From Candidatus Woesearchaeota archaeon CG11_big_fil_rev_8_21_14_0_20_43_8 (GTDB lineage Archaea; Nanobdellota; Nanobdellia; Woesearchaeales; CG08-08-20-14): DNA of 6,985 bases. Under the pieces are notes generated by a model. It was not told the origin of the DNA, searched no databases, and worked only from the letters and a program-made list of their open reading frames with translations. The stretch is taken from assembly GCA_002762705.1 (NCBI GenBank), contig PCVE01000101.1, forward strand, positions 1 to 6,985, written 5' to 3'. Made by a program: the position numbers and the translations under genes. Of this stretch, positions 1-4,904 are shown piece by piece; position 1 is the stretch's first letter, and each line of letters begins with the position of its first letter.

Positions 1-2
1 CA

Positions 3-218
3 AGCGACAATAATCTGGCAGACTTCATGCCTCTTGCCGGCCTTGTGTCTGGATATCTAGTCGAAAATATCAAGCGGCCTATCGCTGCCTCAAGATTCCA
101 TGAAAAAATGCAACGACTTGAGATATTTGATCAACATCTTCATGATTACAATTCGTTATATTTCCATACAATCAGATGCCTTGAAGAGATCGACAGGCGA
201 AATGACAATAGCAGGTAG
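3..218 (+). CDS. C-terminal end of an unidentified protein (5' partial)
   Basis: The open frame runs in from the left window edge to a TAG stop and gives about 71 residues. An internal ATG at 27 is unlikely to be the true start, because the frame is open through the residues before it. The visible part begins with a hydrophobic, probably helical stretch (PLAGLVSGYLVENI). A charged helical tail rich in His, Asp, Glu and Arg follows, and no membrane segment is convincing. The PLAGLVSGYL segment faintly recalls the LADLxxG motif near the C-terminus of DUF3800 (RNase H-like) proteins, but the usual Asp would be Gly here, so I do not name it. It stops 33 bp before coaE, which has its own TATA box, so the two genes are probably transcribed separately. 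Confidence 0.6.
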   Translation, partial: SDNNLADFMPLAGLVSGYLVENIKRPIAASRFHEKMQRLEIFDQHLHDYNSLYFHTIRCLEEIDRRNDNSR

Positions 219-219
219 C

Positions 220-230
220 TTTAAATATAA
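220..230 (+). promoter_or_regulatory. TATA box of coaE
   Basis: TTTAAATATAA lies with its centre about 27 nt upstream of the coaE ATG at 252, in a short AT-rich gap after the preceding stop codon. Archaeal transcription normally starts about 25 nt after the TATA centre. The transcript would therefore begin at or just before the start codon. No Shine-Dalgarno sequence is visible between box and ATG, which agrees with leaderless initiation. Confidence 0.6.
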
Positions 231-251
231 TATCTATATTCTGACTCGAAA

Positions 252-929
252 ATGAGACTAGAACGATTCATAGCAGGGCTCACAGGGAATATCGCATCAG
301 GCAAAAGTAAGGCGACAGAGTATTTCAGGCATCTTGGCGCGGAGACGATCGATGCCGACCAGATCGGACACATGCTCTATGACCCATATGATGCAGGGAA
401 AGATCTCGCGTCAGGTGATGAATGCTATAGAAAAGTCATCGTGATGTTTGGCGAAGGAATTGTCTCTGATGACAGGATCGACAGAAAAGTCCTTGCTCCG
501 ATCGTCTTCTCTGACAGACAGAAGCTCGATGATCTATCGCAATTGGTATGGCCATACATCAAGGATGAAAGCCTGGCGATATTCAGCAGGACAAAAGGCA
601 TATTGATATATGAGGCAGCATTATTGTTCGAAGCTGGGTGGGACAATATCTGTGACCGGACAATCACTGTGTTCACAGATGATACGACAAGGATCGATCG
701 CCTGATGAAACGAAACGGATTCTCATATGAAGATGCGAACAAGCGGCTTGACTCTCAGCCGATGACCCAGAATGAGAAAGCGAAAAAATCAGAGTACATT
801 ATAATCAATGACAAGGACATCCCTGTCGGAAAAGAGATGACAGATGAAGACCCTCTGTTTATGCAGGTAAAAAAGACATATAATTGGCTACAGAAAGAAT
901 TCTCAGAAGAGAAGAGGATCAGGCCATGA
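252..929 (+). CDS. coaE: dephospho-CoA kinase, bacterial-type CoaE
   Basis: This is a 225-residue P-loop kinase that phosphorylates the 3'-OH of dephospho-CoA with ATP, the last step of CoA synthesis, in the cytosol. The P-loop GLTGNIASGKS is at residues 9-19 (family: GLTGGIGSGKS). IDADQIGH at 33-40 carries the conserved Asp pair. EAALLFEAGW, in the middle of the protein, matches the PLLFE-G signature. RLMKR (150-154), the arginine-rich lid, QPMTQNEK (169-176) and EYIIIN (181-186) match the conserved C-terminal region. The length is close to the usual ~200 residues, with a slightly longer tail. The ATG at 252 has a TATA box 27 nt upstream. The stop overlaps the next gene's ATG, so the two genes form an operon. 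Most archaea use an unrelated GTP-dependent enzyme (COG1909), so a CoaE-type protein here suggests lineage-specific acquisition. That origin is inference; the family call is firm. Confidence 0.93.
   Translation: MRLERFIAGLTGNIASGKSKATEYFRHLGAETIDADQIGHMLYDPYDAGKDLASGDECYRKVIVMFGEGIVSDDRIDRKVLAPIVFSDRQKLDDLSQLVWPYIKDESLAIFSRTKGILIYEAALLFEAGWDNICDRTITVFTDDTTRIDRLMKRNGFSYEDANKRLDSQPMTQNEKAKKSEYIIINDKDIPVGKEMTDEDPLFMQVKKTYNWLQKEFSEEKRIRP
914..917 (+). promoter_or_regulatory. Shine-Dalgarno of the arginase-like gene
   Basis: GAGG ends 8 nt before the ATG at 926. That ATG overlaps the coaE TGA stop as ATGA. The site supports starting the arginase-like protein at 926 rather than at the in-frame ATG at 884, which would add 14 residues translated from inside coaE. 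Confidence 0.6.
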
Positions 930-1786
930 AAAAAGTGGAAGTCATCGGTCTTGCTACCGATGAACCATCACTTGAATATCTCACATCACGCGGTATTTCG
1001 CATGCCAGACTAGCTATTGAAGAGTTAGATTGTCACTTAGACAAATGGCGTTATACAAATACAAGATCTCTGATCCATGGGCTGGATGGATGCGATACAC
1101 TGCTCGATGGGAAACTGCATAGAAAAGATCATGATATCATCACAATAGTCCCATTCGGATCGTCGAGATATCACCATATCTCTCATGGCCTCATCAGATC
1201 TGGAGCCTGTTCAGTATATGATTCATTCACAATCGTCAACATCGATAACCACGACGACTGTAACATCAGGACTGAATTGAAAAAACAAGTATATGTAGAG
1301 ACAGTCACATACGGCGACCATATCAAAGAGAGCCTGATCAAAACAAACGCCGAAGATGCTATCCACATACGCAATCGTGACATTGATATAGGATTTGAGA
1401 TATTCCATTGGAGAAATTGCGGAACAGACGGGTATGAACCGTTCTCGCCCTTGATACACGAATATAATTATAGAAACTGCAAGCCATTGACGCTTGATGA
1501 CTATGTGGTTGATTCAATCATGCAATTCTGCAAACTGCCAGTGTATCTGACAATAGATATCGATGCCTTGCATCCAGAAGACGTCGATGTGAATCCATAT
1601 GAAACATATTTCCAAGGGATGATGCGCGCGGATGATCTTATCGAGATTGTCGGACTGATCGCTGAGAAAGACAATCTCATCGGCGTCGATATATGCGGCA
1701 TGACTCCTGATCCAAGATGCTTTGGTATCTATGATTGGATAATAGAAACAATTCAATCAAAAAATCTCACTTCTCCTTCACGGTAA
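926..1786 (+). CDS. divergent arginase/ureohydrolase-fold protein, metal site kept
   Basis: This 286-residue protein keeps the binuclear Mn-binding motifs of the arginase/agmatinase superfamily. HHISHG (83-88) aligns with GDHSIxxG, making H83 the likely first ligand. IDNHDD (106-111) aligns with the DAHxD motif, giving D107, H109 and D111. TIDID (209-213) aligns with SxDxD, giving D211 and D213. The motif that normally reads DxxEVNP is DICGMTP (255-261), so the glutamate that binds the guanidinium group is replaced by Gly258. The GGD preceding the first histidine and the arginase HGN-type histidine loop are not recognisable. A hydrolase of the fold is likely, but a substrate other than arginine or agmatine is probable. 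The gene is translationally coupled to coaE. A CoA-related role is possible from context only. Its last 34 bp overlap the helicase fragment on the other strand. Confidence 0.75.
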   Translation: MKKVEVIGLATDEPSLEYLTSRGISHARLAIEELDCHLDKWRYTNTRSLIHGLDGCDTLLDGKLHRKDHDIITIVPFGSSRYHHISHGLIRSGACSVYDSFTIVNIDNHDDCNIRTELKKQVYVETVTYGDHIKESLIKTNAEDAIHIRNRDIDIGFEIFHWRNCGTDGYEPFSPLIHEYNYRNCKPLTLDDYVVDSIMQFCKLPVYLTIDIDALHPEDVDVNPYETYFQGMMRADDLIEIVGLIAEKDNLIGVDICGMTPDPRCFGIYDWIIETIQSKNLTSPSR

Positions 1787-2421
1787 AGCCCTTTGAACAA
1801 TCTGACCGGCCGCCATGTATCGAGGATCGGCTCTGCACCAAGCCAGCTGGCAAGTTCGCCTGGGTTTCCGATTGTGGCAGAAAGGGCGACCAAGTGGACT
1901 GCAGGCAACAGTTTTCTCAGGATAGTTATCAATATCTCGAGCGTCGGGCCGCGCGAGATATCATCCATCAGATGGATCTCGTCGATGATTATGCAACCGA
2001 CATCCTGCAGCCAAGGACAATGATGACGGATAAGCGAATCGAGTTTCTCTGACGTCATCAATATGATGTCATATCTTGCCAAGTGTGTATCAGACGAATC
2101 AGTGTCGCCAACAGACATGGCGACCTTGAAAAGCCCAGCATACTTCTGTTTGAAATCTTTGTATTTCTCTGACGCGAGCGCCTTTAACGGAACTATGTAG
2201 ATGGCTTTGCCATGATTATCAAAGAGGCTGGATAATGCAGCCATCTCGGCGACAAGTGTCTTACCTGATGCGGTCGGCGTGCATACAAGAAGATTCCTCC
2301 GTCTAAACAGCCCTGCGTCAATAGACTTCACTTGACATGGTCTGAGTTCAGCTATCCCACGCATCTCAAGGATATCGTATATCTTCGCAGGCATCTTATC
2401 TTTATATGACGAGAGTTCCAT
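1753..2421 (-). CDS. Hel308-family helicase, N-terminal RecA domain only
   Basis: These 222 residues match the first RecA domain of Hel308 (Ski2-like superfamily 2 DNA helicase, replication-fork repair). A Q-motif-like segment ELRPCQ is at 25-30 (usually LYPPQ). Motif I is TPTASGKT (48-55), motif Ia VPLKALASEK (77-86), motif II DEIH (147-150) and motif III SATIGN (181-186). WRPVRL (203-208) is the linker into the second RecA domain. Family members are about 700 residues and carry a second RecA domain plus winged-helix, ratchet and helix-hairpin-helix domains. All of these are missing. The remaining sequence on this strand is the antisense of the intact arginase-like gene, so the second half is not here in any frame. 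Alone it can at most bind or hydrolyse ATP. It may be one part of a split helicase or a degrading remnant. A weak TATA-like box lies 24 nt upstream of the ATG. Confidence 0.85.
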   Translation of the reverse strand: MELSSYKDKMPAKIYDILEMRGIAELRPCQVKSIDAGLFRRRNLLVCTPTASGKTLVAEMAALSSLFDNHGKAIYIVPLKALASEKYKDFKQKYAGLFKVAMSVGDTDSSDTHLARYDIILMTSEKLDSLIRHHCPWLQDVGCIIIDEIHLMDDISRGPTLEILITILRKLLPAVHLVALSATIGNPGELASWLGAEPILDTWRPVRLFKGLYREGEVRFFD

Positions 2422-2438
2422 ATCAACATTAGAATCAG

Positions 2439-2450
2439 ATATATGTTAAA
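2439..2450 (-). promoter_or_regulatory. possible TATA box of the Hel308 fragment
   Basis: On the minus strand this reads TTTAACATATAT, centred about 24 nt before the start codon (first base 2421), in the 34-bp gap after the phosphoesterase stop. The box is less regular than the others in the window. The gene could instead be read through from the phosphoesterase. Confidence 0.35.
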
Positions 2451-2455
2451 AATGT

Positions 2456-3058
2456 TTAGATATCTATTATCTTGCCTTCTTTTCCTACATTGATGACAAG
2501 CGTGCCATCAACTTTCTCTTCAAGACCTTCAGCTTCATGGACATGGCTGCAGAGGAGGATATCAGGTTTGAAATCGCTTATCGCTTTCCTGACACCTTTT
2601 GAACCCTTGAAGAAGTTCGAGAACATCTCCATCTTGGTATCGCTTGGATGGACATGCGTGACCATTATCTTCTTGCGGGCGCCTTCTGAATACTTGAAAC
2701 CTTTCTTCAGGAGATTAAATATCTCATCTTCAGATAGCTGATGCATGCCTATGTTGGCTCCACCGCAGCCAAAGAGCGCCACATCATCATATTTCACAGA
2801 ATAACCATGCAGGTTCGTGCAGCTATATAACTCAGCAAGAAAATCAGCTGTCGCGAACGACTCGTGATTTCCAGGTATCAGTATGACTTTCAGATTCCTT
2901 TTCTTGAAAGGCCCGATGATATTATCTGTACTTCTCTCAGCGAATGTCAGATCGCCGCAGAGAACGACCAGATCCACTTTGTTGTCTTCAGCTTTTTTTG
3001 CCAGCCTCTCAGCAAGACCAGTGTCACCATGCAGATCTCCTGACGCAAGTATCTTCAT
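2456..3058 (-). CDS. calcineurin-like metallophosphoesterase
   Basis: This 200-residue, single-domain phosphoesterase has the complete dimetal motif series: GDLHG (7-11, ligands D8 and H10), GDL (35-37, D36), GNHE (63-66, N64 and H65), a histidine motif THVHP (134-138), and SHVHEAEG (171-178), the usual GHxH with Ser for Gly. A terminal NVG (190-192) is also typical. It resembles the small Icc-related phosphoesterases (COG2129-like). It lacks the extra domains of Mre11, and the substrate cannot be read from sequence. There is no signal peptide, so it is cytosolic. The start is supported by a TATA box 30 nt upstream, and no good Shine-Dalgarno sits at the right spacing. It ends 34 bp before the Hel308 fragment on the same strand. 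A repair link is possible from the neighbour only. Confidence 0.88.
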   Translation of the reverse strand: MKILASGDLHGDTGLAERLAKKAEDNKVDLVVLCGDLTFAERSTDNIIGPFKKRNLKVILIPGNHESFATADFLAELYSCTNLHGYSVKYDDVALFGCGGANIGMHQLSEDEIFNLLKKGFKYSEGARKKIMVTHVHPSDTKMEMFSNFFKGSKGVRKAISDFKPDILLCSHVHEAEGLEEKVDGTLVINVGKEGKIIDI

Positions 3059-3083
3059 CCTTTTCAGGAGTTAAAAGCCACCC

Positions 3084-3091
3084 TATTTAAA
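3084..3091 (-). promoter_or_regulatory. near-palindromic TATA box, phosphoesterase and possibly the RNA element
   Basis: TTTAAATA on the minus strand is centred 30 nt before the phosphoesterase ATG, so its mRNA would have a leader of only a few nucleotides. The wider site CCTATTTAAAGG is almost symmetric. Read on the plus strand, a start about 25 nt downstream would fall near 3113, essentially at the left arm of the inverted repeat at 3111. One box could therefore serve both directions. A second TATA-like string, TATATA, is at 3098-3103. Confidence 0.55.
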
Positions 3092-3110
3092 GGTTCTTAT
3101 ATACGGACAT

Positions 3111-3123
3111 TGTAGAAAGTCGT
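3111..3123 (+). repeat. 13-bp inverted repeat, left arm
   Basis: TGTAGAAAGTCGT is the exact reverse complement of 3329-3341. It is taken here as the 5' or 3' side of the closing stem of the candidate RNA. A transposon-type terminal repeat is less likely, because no exact target duplication abuts the arms and there is no transposase. Confidence 0.8.
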
Positions 3124-3164
3124 GTCTTGATGATCGGTGCATAATTCTTTTCATGTCCTCTCTT

Positions 3165-3208
3165 GGCAGAGTCCCGGGCCGCCTCAAGCGGTCCGGACAC
3201 TGTCTGCC
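3165..3208. other. GC-rich hairpin inside the RNA candidate
   Basis: On the plus strand GGCAGA (3165-3170) pairs with TCTGCC (3203-3208), GTCC (3171-3174) with GGAC (3195-3198), GG (3177-3178) with CC (3193-3194) and CCGC (3179-3182) with GCGG (3188-3191). The loop is CTCAA. Five T residues follow at 3216-3220 on the plus strand, so it could also act as a terminator of a plus-strand transcript. Confidence 0.5.
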
Positions 3209-3255
3209 CCCGCTATTTTTGATCCACCATGCATATAAGGTCTGACAGGCAGGGC

Positions 3256-3294
3256 AAAAAAGCGCACGCTGACCAGAGGATCTGGTCAGGGTGC
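3256..3294 (-). terminator. hairpin plus T6, possible terminator of the sua5 transcript
   Basis: On the minus strand an 8-9-bp perfect stem (3269-3276 with 3282-3289) extends past one mismatch by four pairs (3264-3267 with 3291-3294). It is followed after two bases by six T residues (3261-3256). It lies 66 bp beyond the stop of the 108-residue gene, in the right place to end that transcript. The same hairpin is also an arm of the candidate RNA, so the two readings compete if that RNA is on the minus strand. Confidence 0.4.
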
Positions 3295-3328
3295 TAGAAG
3301 CTAATATGGGATGTATCTCCCGGAGAAG

Positions 3329-3341
3329 ACGACTTTCTACA
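3329..3341 (-). repeat. 13-bp inverted repeat, right arm
   Basis: ACGACTTTCTACA on the plus strand is the perfect partner of 3111-3123. It lies 18 bp beyond the stop codon of the 108-residue gene, so it is fully outside coding sequence. Confidence 0.8.
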
Positions 3342-3359
3342 GAGCCTATATACAGCAGA

Positions 3360-3686
3360 TCAGATATGGCCCTGCTTGTATTCCAGGTATGCGATCTTCG
3401 CGATGTTTCCTGCTCCTTCATAAGCGATCCATAAAGCATCATCCAGACGCCTGCCAAAATGACCCATAAAAGAATAAGCGTTCTCAAGCCCAAAACTGCA
3501 ATGTCTTGCAGTGCGCAGAAGATGAGGATTGACTTCGTCAGGTTCCATCCCTTTGACCAATTCACCGATTATACAGACCCGTTCACCTAAGCTTTCATAA
3601 GTGCTGCTCACAGCATGGCAAATATCAGCCAATCTGTTTCCAAGCGACTTATACAAAGCACTTGATTTTCTCTCAAGATCATCCAT
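3360..3686 (-). CDS. uncharacterised 108-residue helical protein
   Basis: I do not recognise this family. The protein looks almost entirely alpha-helical. A charged N-terminal helix (MDDLERKSSALYKSLGNRL) leads to helices containing HAVSSTYESLGERV and, after a PDEVNPH turn, a C-terminal part with two FG/GHFGRRLDDALW-type amphipathic segments. No cysteine metal site, membrane segment or signal peptide is evident. The codon pattern is ordinary, and it is preferred over the overlapping 160-codon frame (3083-3565), whose translation is low-complexity and runs through the structured non-coding region. It starts 28 bp after the threonylcarbamoyl-AMP synthase stop on the same strand, so cotranscription is likely. 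A TTAATTA string 29-30 nt upstream could give it its own promoter. A link to t6A modification is only suggested by position. Confidence 0.68.
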   Translation of the reverse strand: MDDLERKSSALYKSLGNRLADICHAVSSTYESLGERVCIIGELVKGMEPDEVNPHLLRTARHCSFGLENAYSFMGHFGRRLDDALWIAYEGAGNIAKIAYLEYKQGHI

Positions 3687-3711
3687 GTCGCTATAAAGTA
3701 TATAAGAGAAG

Positions 3712-3719
3712 TAATTAAG
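3712..3719 (-). promoter_or_regulatory. weak TATA-like box before the 108-residue gene
   Basis: CTTAATTA on the minus strand is about 30 nt before the ATG and overlaps the end of the upstream gene. A better-looking TATATA string (3699-3704) is too close, about 15 nt from the ATG. Cotranscription from the upstream gene is an equal alternative. Confidence 0.25.
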
Positions 3720-4293
3720 TGTTTCGTTCTATGATCTGCGGTCTGTCCCCATCAAGCACAACGACATCGGATGGCATGCCGACTTTCTCGCCTTCATAGA
3801 GCACGAAATCCACTTCACGCTTGAATATCTCATCTGTGTCTTCAAGGTCAGTCATGGATCTTTTTCCCGAACGATTGACACTTGTCGTGATTATCGGTTT
3901 TCCGATCTCTTTAACAATCTCAGCGATCCAATGATTCGGTATCCTCACACCAAGAGTCTTTCCATTCGCATTGACTTCTTTTGGAAGCTTCTTTTGTGGA
4001 CGCAATTCAAAGACAAGAGTATATGGTCCTGGAAGCTTATCCAACCACTCATTAGCAAAATCTTTTATGACACAATGCTCTTTTATCCAGTCAACACCTG
4101 GACTGATGACTGAGAAAGGCACTGCTCCCCTTTTCTTCAGATCCCTTATCTTCTGGACTGCTTTCGCATTTGTCGCATCGCACCCAAGGCCATAGATCGT
4201 ATCGGTTGGATAGATAAATATCTCACCTGAAAGGATACGTTTCTTGATCTCTTCAAGATTGCTCTTTGCTGTGGCCTCAGTGAACAATTTCAT
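3715..4293 (-). CDS. L-threonylcarbamoyladenylate synthase (YrdC/Sua5/TsaC family)
   Basis: The enzyme makes threonylcarbamoyl-AMP from threonine, bicarbonate and ATP. This is the first step of the t6A37 modification of ANN-decoding tRNAs, and the Kae1/KEOPS complex uses the product. The 192 residues cover just the YrdC domain. YPTDTIYGLGCDA (28-40) is the hallmark motif. IRDLKKRGAVPFSVIS (49-64) holds the basic substrate-binding residues. LPGPYTLVF (87-95) and VRIPNH (116-121) follow, and TTSVNRSG (136-143) corresponds to the usual TSANxSG with Val for Ala. Many archaeal Sua5 proteins carry an additional C-terminal Sua5 domain. This one is the short form, like E. coli TsaC. A strong TATA box lies 30 nt upstream, and no Shine-Dalgarno is seen. 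The 108-residue orphan follows 28 bp downstream. Confidence 0.93.
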   Translation of the reverse strand: MKLFTEATAKSNLEEIKKRILSGEIFIYPTDTIYGLGCDATNAKAVQKIRDLKKRGAVPFSVISPGVDWIKEHCVIKDFANEWLDKLPGPYTLVFELRPQKKLPKEVNANGKTLGVRIPNHWIAEIVKEIGKPIITTSVNRSGKRSMTDLEDTDEIFKREVDFVLYEGEKVGMPSDVVVLDGDRPQIIERNT

Positions 4294-4318
4294 TTTAATG
4301 GATTCTATTGAATTTGGC

Positions 4319-4332
4319 TTATATATTTTTCG
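4319..4332 (-). promoter_or_regulatory. BRE and TATA box of the threonylcarbamoyl-AMP synthase gene
   Basis: On the minus strand CGAAAAATATATAA combines a purine-rich BRE with a strong TATA box whose centre is 30 nt from the ATG. It implies a leader of only a few nucleotides. It forms a divergent promoter pair with the box at 4380-4388. Confidence 0.7.
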
Positions 4333-4370
4333 TTAATATGATGCTTATAGCCCCTTTTTGACACAAAAGG

Positions 4371-4388
4371 CGAAAGTCTTTTATATAA
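4371..4388 (+). promoter_or_regulatory. BRE and TATA box of the 157-residue gene
   Basis: CGAAAG (4371-4376, BRE-like) is followed by TTTATATAA (4380-4388), centred at 4384. A start 25 nt downstream falls at 4409, exactly the A of an in-frame ATG. The mRNA is therefore predicted to be leaderless, and the upstream in-frame TTG at 4358 would not be transcribed. Confidence 0.68.
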
Positions 4389-4408
4389 ATATAGGCCATC
4401 CCTGCTTT

Positions 4409-4882
4409 ATGACAGAGGACGACATAGCAAAACAGATGAAAGGACTTATCCAGAAATATAGCCTTCCATCATTCAAAGATTTAGATAACGAATTTGAAGT
4501 GGGAGCAGTGGAGACCCCTTGCAGCTCGCTTCTTTCTTCAGTTAGGAACAAGATGATAGAAAGGGTCGGGTATTTCATCAAGGTGCTCGATGATCTCTTA
4601 TACAGACCAGATAATTCATATGCTAATATGCATGAAGTACAAGGGTTCTCTGAATCTGAACGAAAATCTTTGTTCCACCTCTATAAAAAACTGATACTCC
4701 TTGACAGAACAAGTCTTGAATTGAACCTGCTTCTTGACGAAAAACAGGATGCTGATTTCATAAAGCGTCTCTTCGATGTCTGGCAGGATGTCAAACCAGA
4801 ACTGCTCGAACTTGTAAGAAAGATGAAACATGTCTGGGAGAATGATGAGACACAGGATGATACAGCGACATATTTCACTTAA
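4409..4882 (+). CDS. uncharacterised 157-residue helical protein
   Basis: I do not recognise this family. The start is placed at the ATG at 4409, because the TATA box puts transcription initiation on that base. A longer reading from TTG at 4358 would add 17 residues encoded by the promoter itself. The protein is predicted to be almost all helix: a charged N-terminal helix ([17 protein letters not shown]), a loop with [10 protein letters not shown], then three or four long helices rich in Leu, Lys, Asp and Glu, including the segments [14 protein letters not shown] and [15 protein letters not shown]. It ends in an acidic, probably disordered tail. There is one cysteine, no membrane segment and no metal motif. 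adk follows 22 bp downstream with its own Shine-Dalgarno, so this is the first gene of an operon with adk. Its job cannot be inferred beyond that. Confidence 0.75.
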   Translation: MTEDDIAKQMKGLIQKYSLPSFKDLDNEFEVGAVETPCSSLLSSVRNKMIERVGYFIKVLDDLLYRPDNSYANMHEVQGFSESERKSLFHLYKKLILLDRTSLELNLLLDEKQDADFIKRLFDVWQDVKPELLELVRKMKHVWENDETQDDTATYFT

Positions 4883-4892
4883 GATCAAACAA

Positions 4893-4898
4893 GAGGTG
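4893..4898 (+). promoter_or_regulatory. Shine-Dalgarno of adk
   Basis: GAGGTG ends 6 nt before the ATG at 4905 and is a perfect complement of the CACCTC core at the 3' end of archaeal 16S rRNA. It fixes the adk start at 4905 rather than at the in-frame ATG at 4830, which would lie inside the upstream gene. Confidence 0.82.
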
Positions 4899-4904
4899 CA
4901 TGTG

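Larger units (their letters stand above)
3111..3341. ncRNA. candidate structured RNA closed by a 13-bp terminal stem
   Basis: The non-coding stretch between the 108-residue gene and the phosphoesterase is clearly GC-richer than the flanks (about 58% over 3161-3300 by hand count). Its ends, TGTAGAAAGTCGT (3111-3123) and its exact reverse complement (3329-3341), form a 13-bp stem. This can continue by three pairs (3126-3128 with 3326-3328) after a 2-nt bulge. Inside are a 16-pair interrupted hairpin (3165-3208), a 12-13-pair hairpin (3264-3294) and a small hairpin with a 6-nt loop (3308-3321). A branched RNA closed at its ends is the simplest reading. The strand is unclear. A plus-strand promoter at 3084-3091 would start transcription at the stem's 5' arm. 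I see no SRP RNA GNAR/AGCAG signature, no RNase P core and no tRNA arms, so no family is assigned. Confidence 0.5.

Noticed and set aside
884..925. A 14-residue N-terminal extension of the arginase-like protein from the ATG at 884
   Set aside because: It lies inside coaE, has no conserved look, and the ATG at 926 has a Shine-Dalgarno and the typical ATGA overlap.
2050..2075. Imperfect palindrome around TGACGTCA and TGATGTCA
   Set aside because: It is inside the helicase RecA domain coding sequence, does not form a long stem, and is explained by codons.
3111..3353. RNase P RNA, from GTAGAAAGTC at the left arm and CTACAGAGCC past the right arm
   Set aside because: They resemble the conserved GAGGAAAGTCC and ACAGAA strings only superficially. 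The expected P4 pairing between the regions does not form, and the similar left string is used in the perfect terminal stem.
3098..3353. A MITE-like element: 13-bp terminal inverted repeats flanked by TATATAC at 3098-3104 and 3347-3353
   Set aside because: The direct repeats do not abut the inverted repeats (6 and 5 nt away) and are TATA-like strings common in this genome. There is no transposase, and the interior is richly structured, so RNA is the better reading.
3083..3565. 160-codon minus-strand frame overlapping the 108-residue gene and the non-coding gap
   Set aside because: Its translation has no family look, crosses the inverted repeat and hairpins of the RNA candidate, and competes with a better-behaved frame. 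It is most likely chance.
4830..4904. A 25-residue N-terminal extension of adenylate kinase
   Set aside because: It overlaps the upstream gene. The family starts directly at MRLILIG, and GAGGTG sits at ideal spacing for the ATG at 4905.
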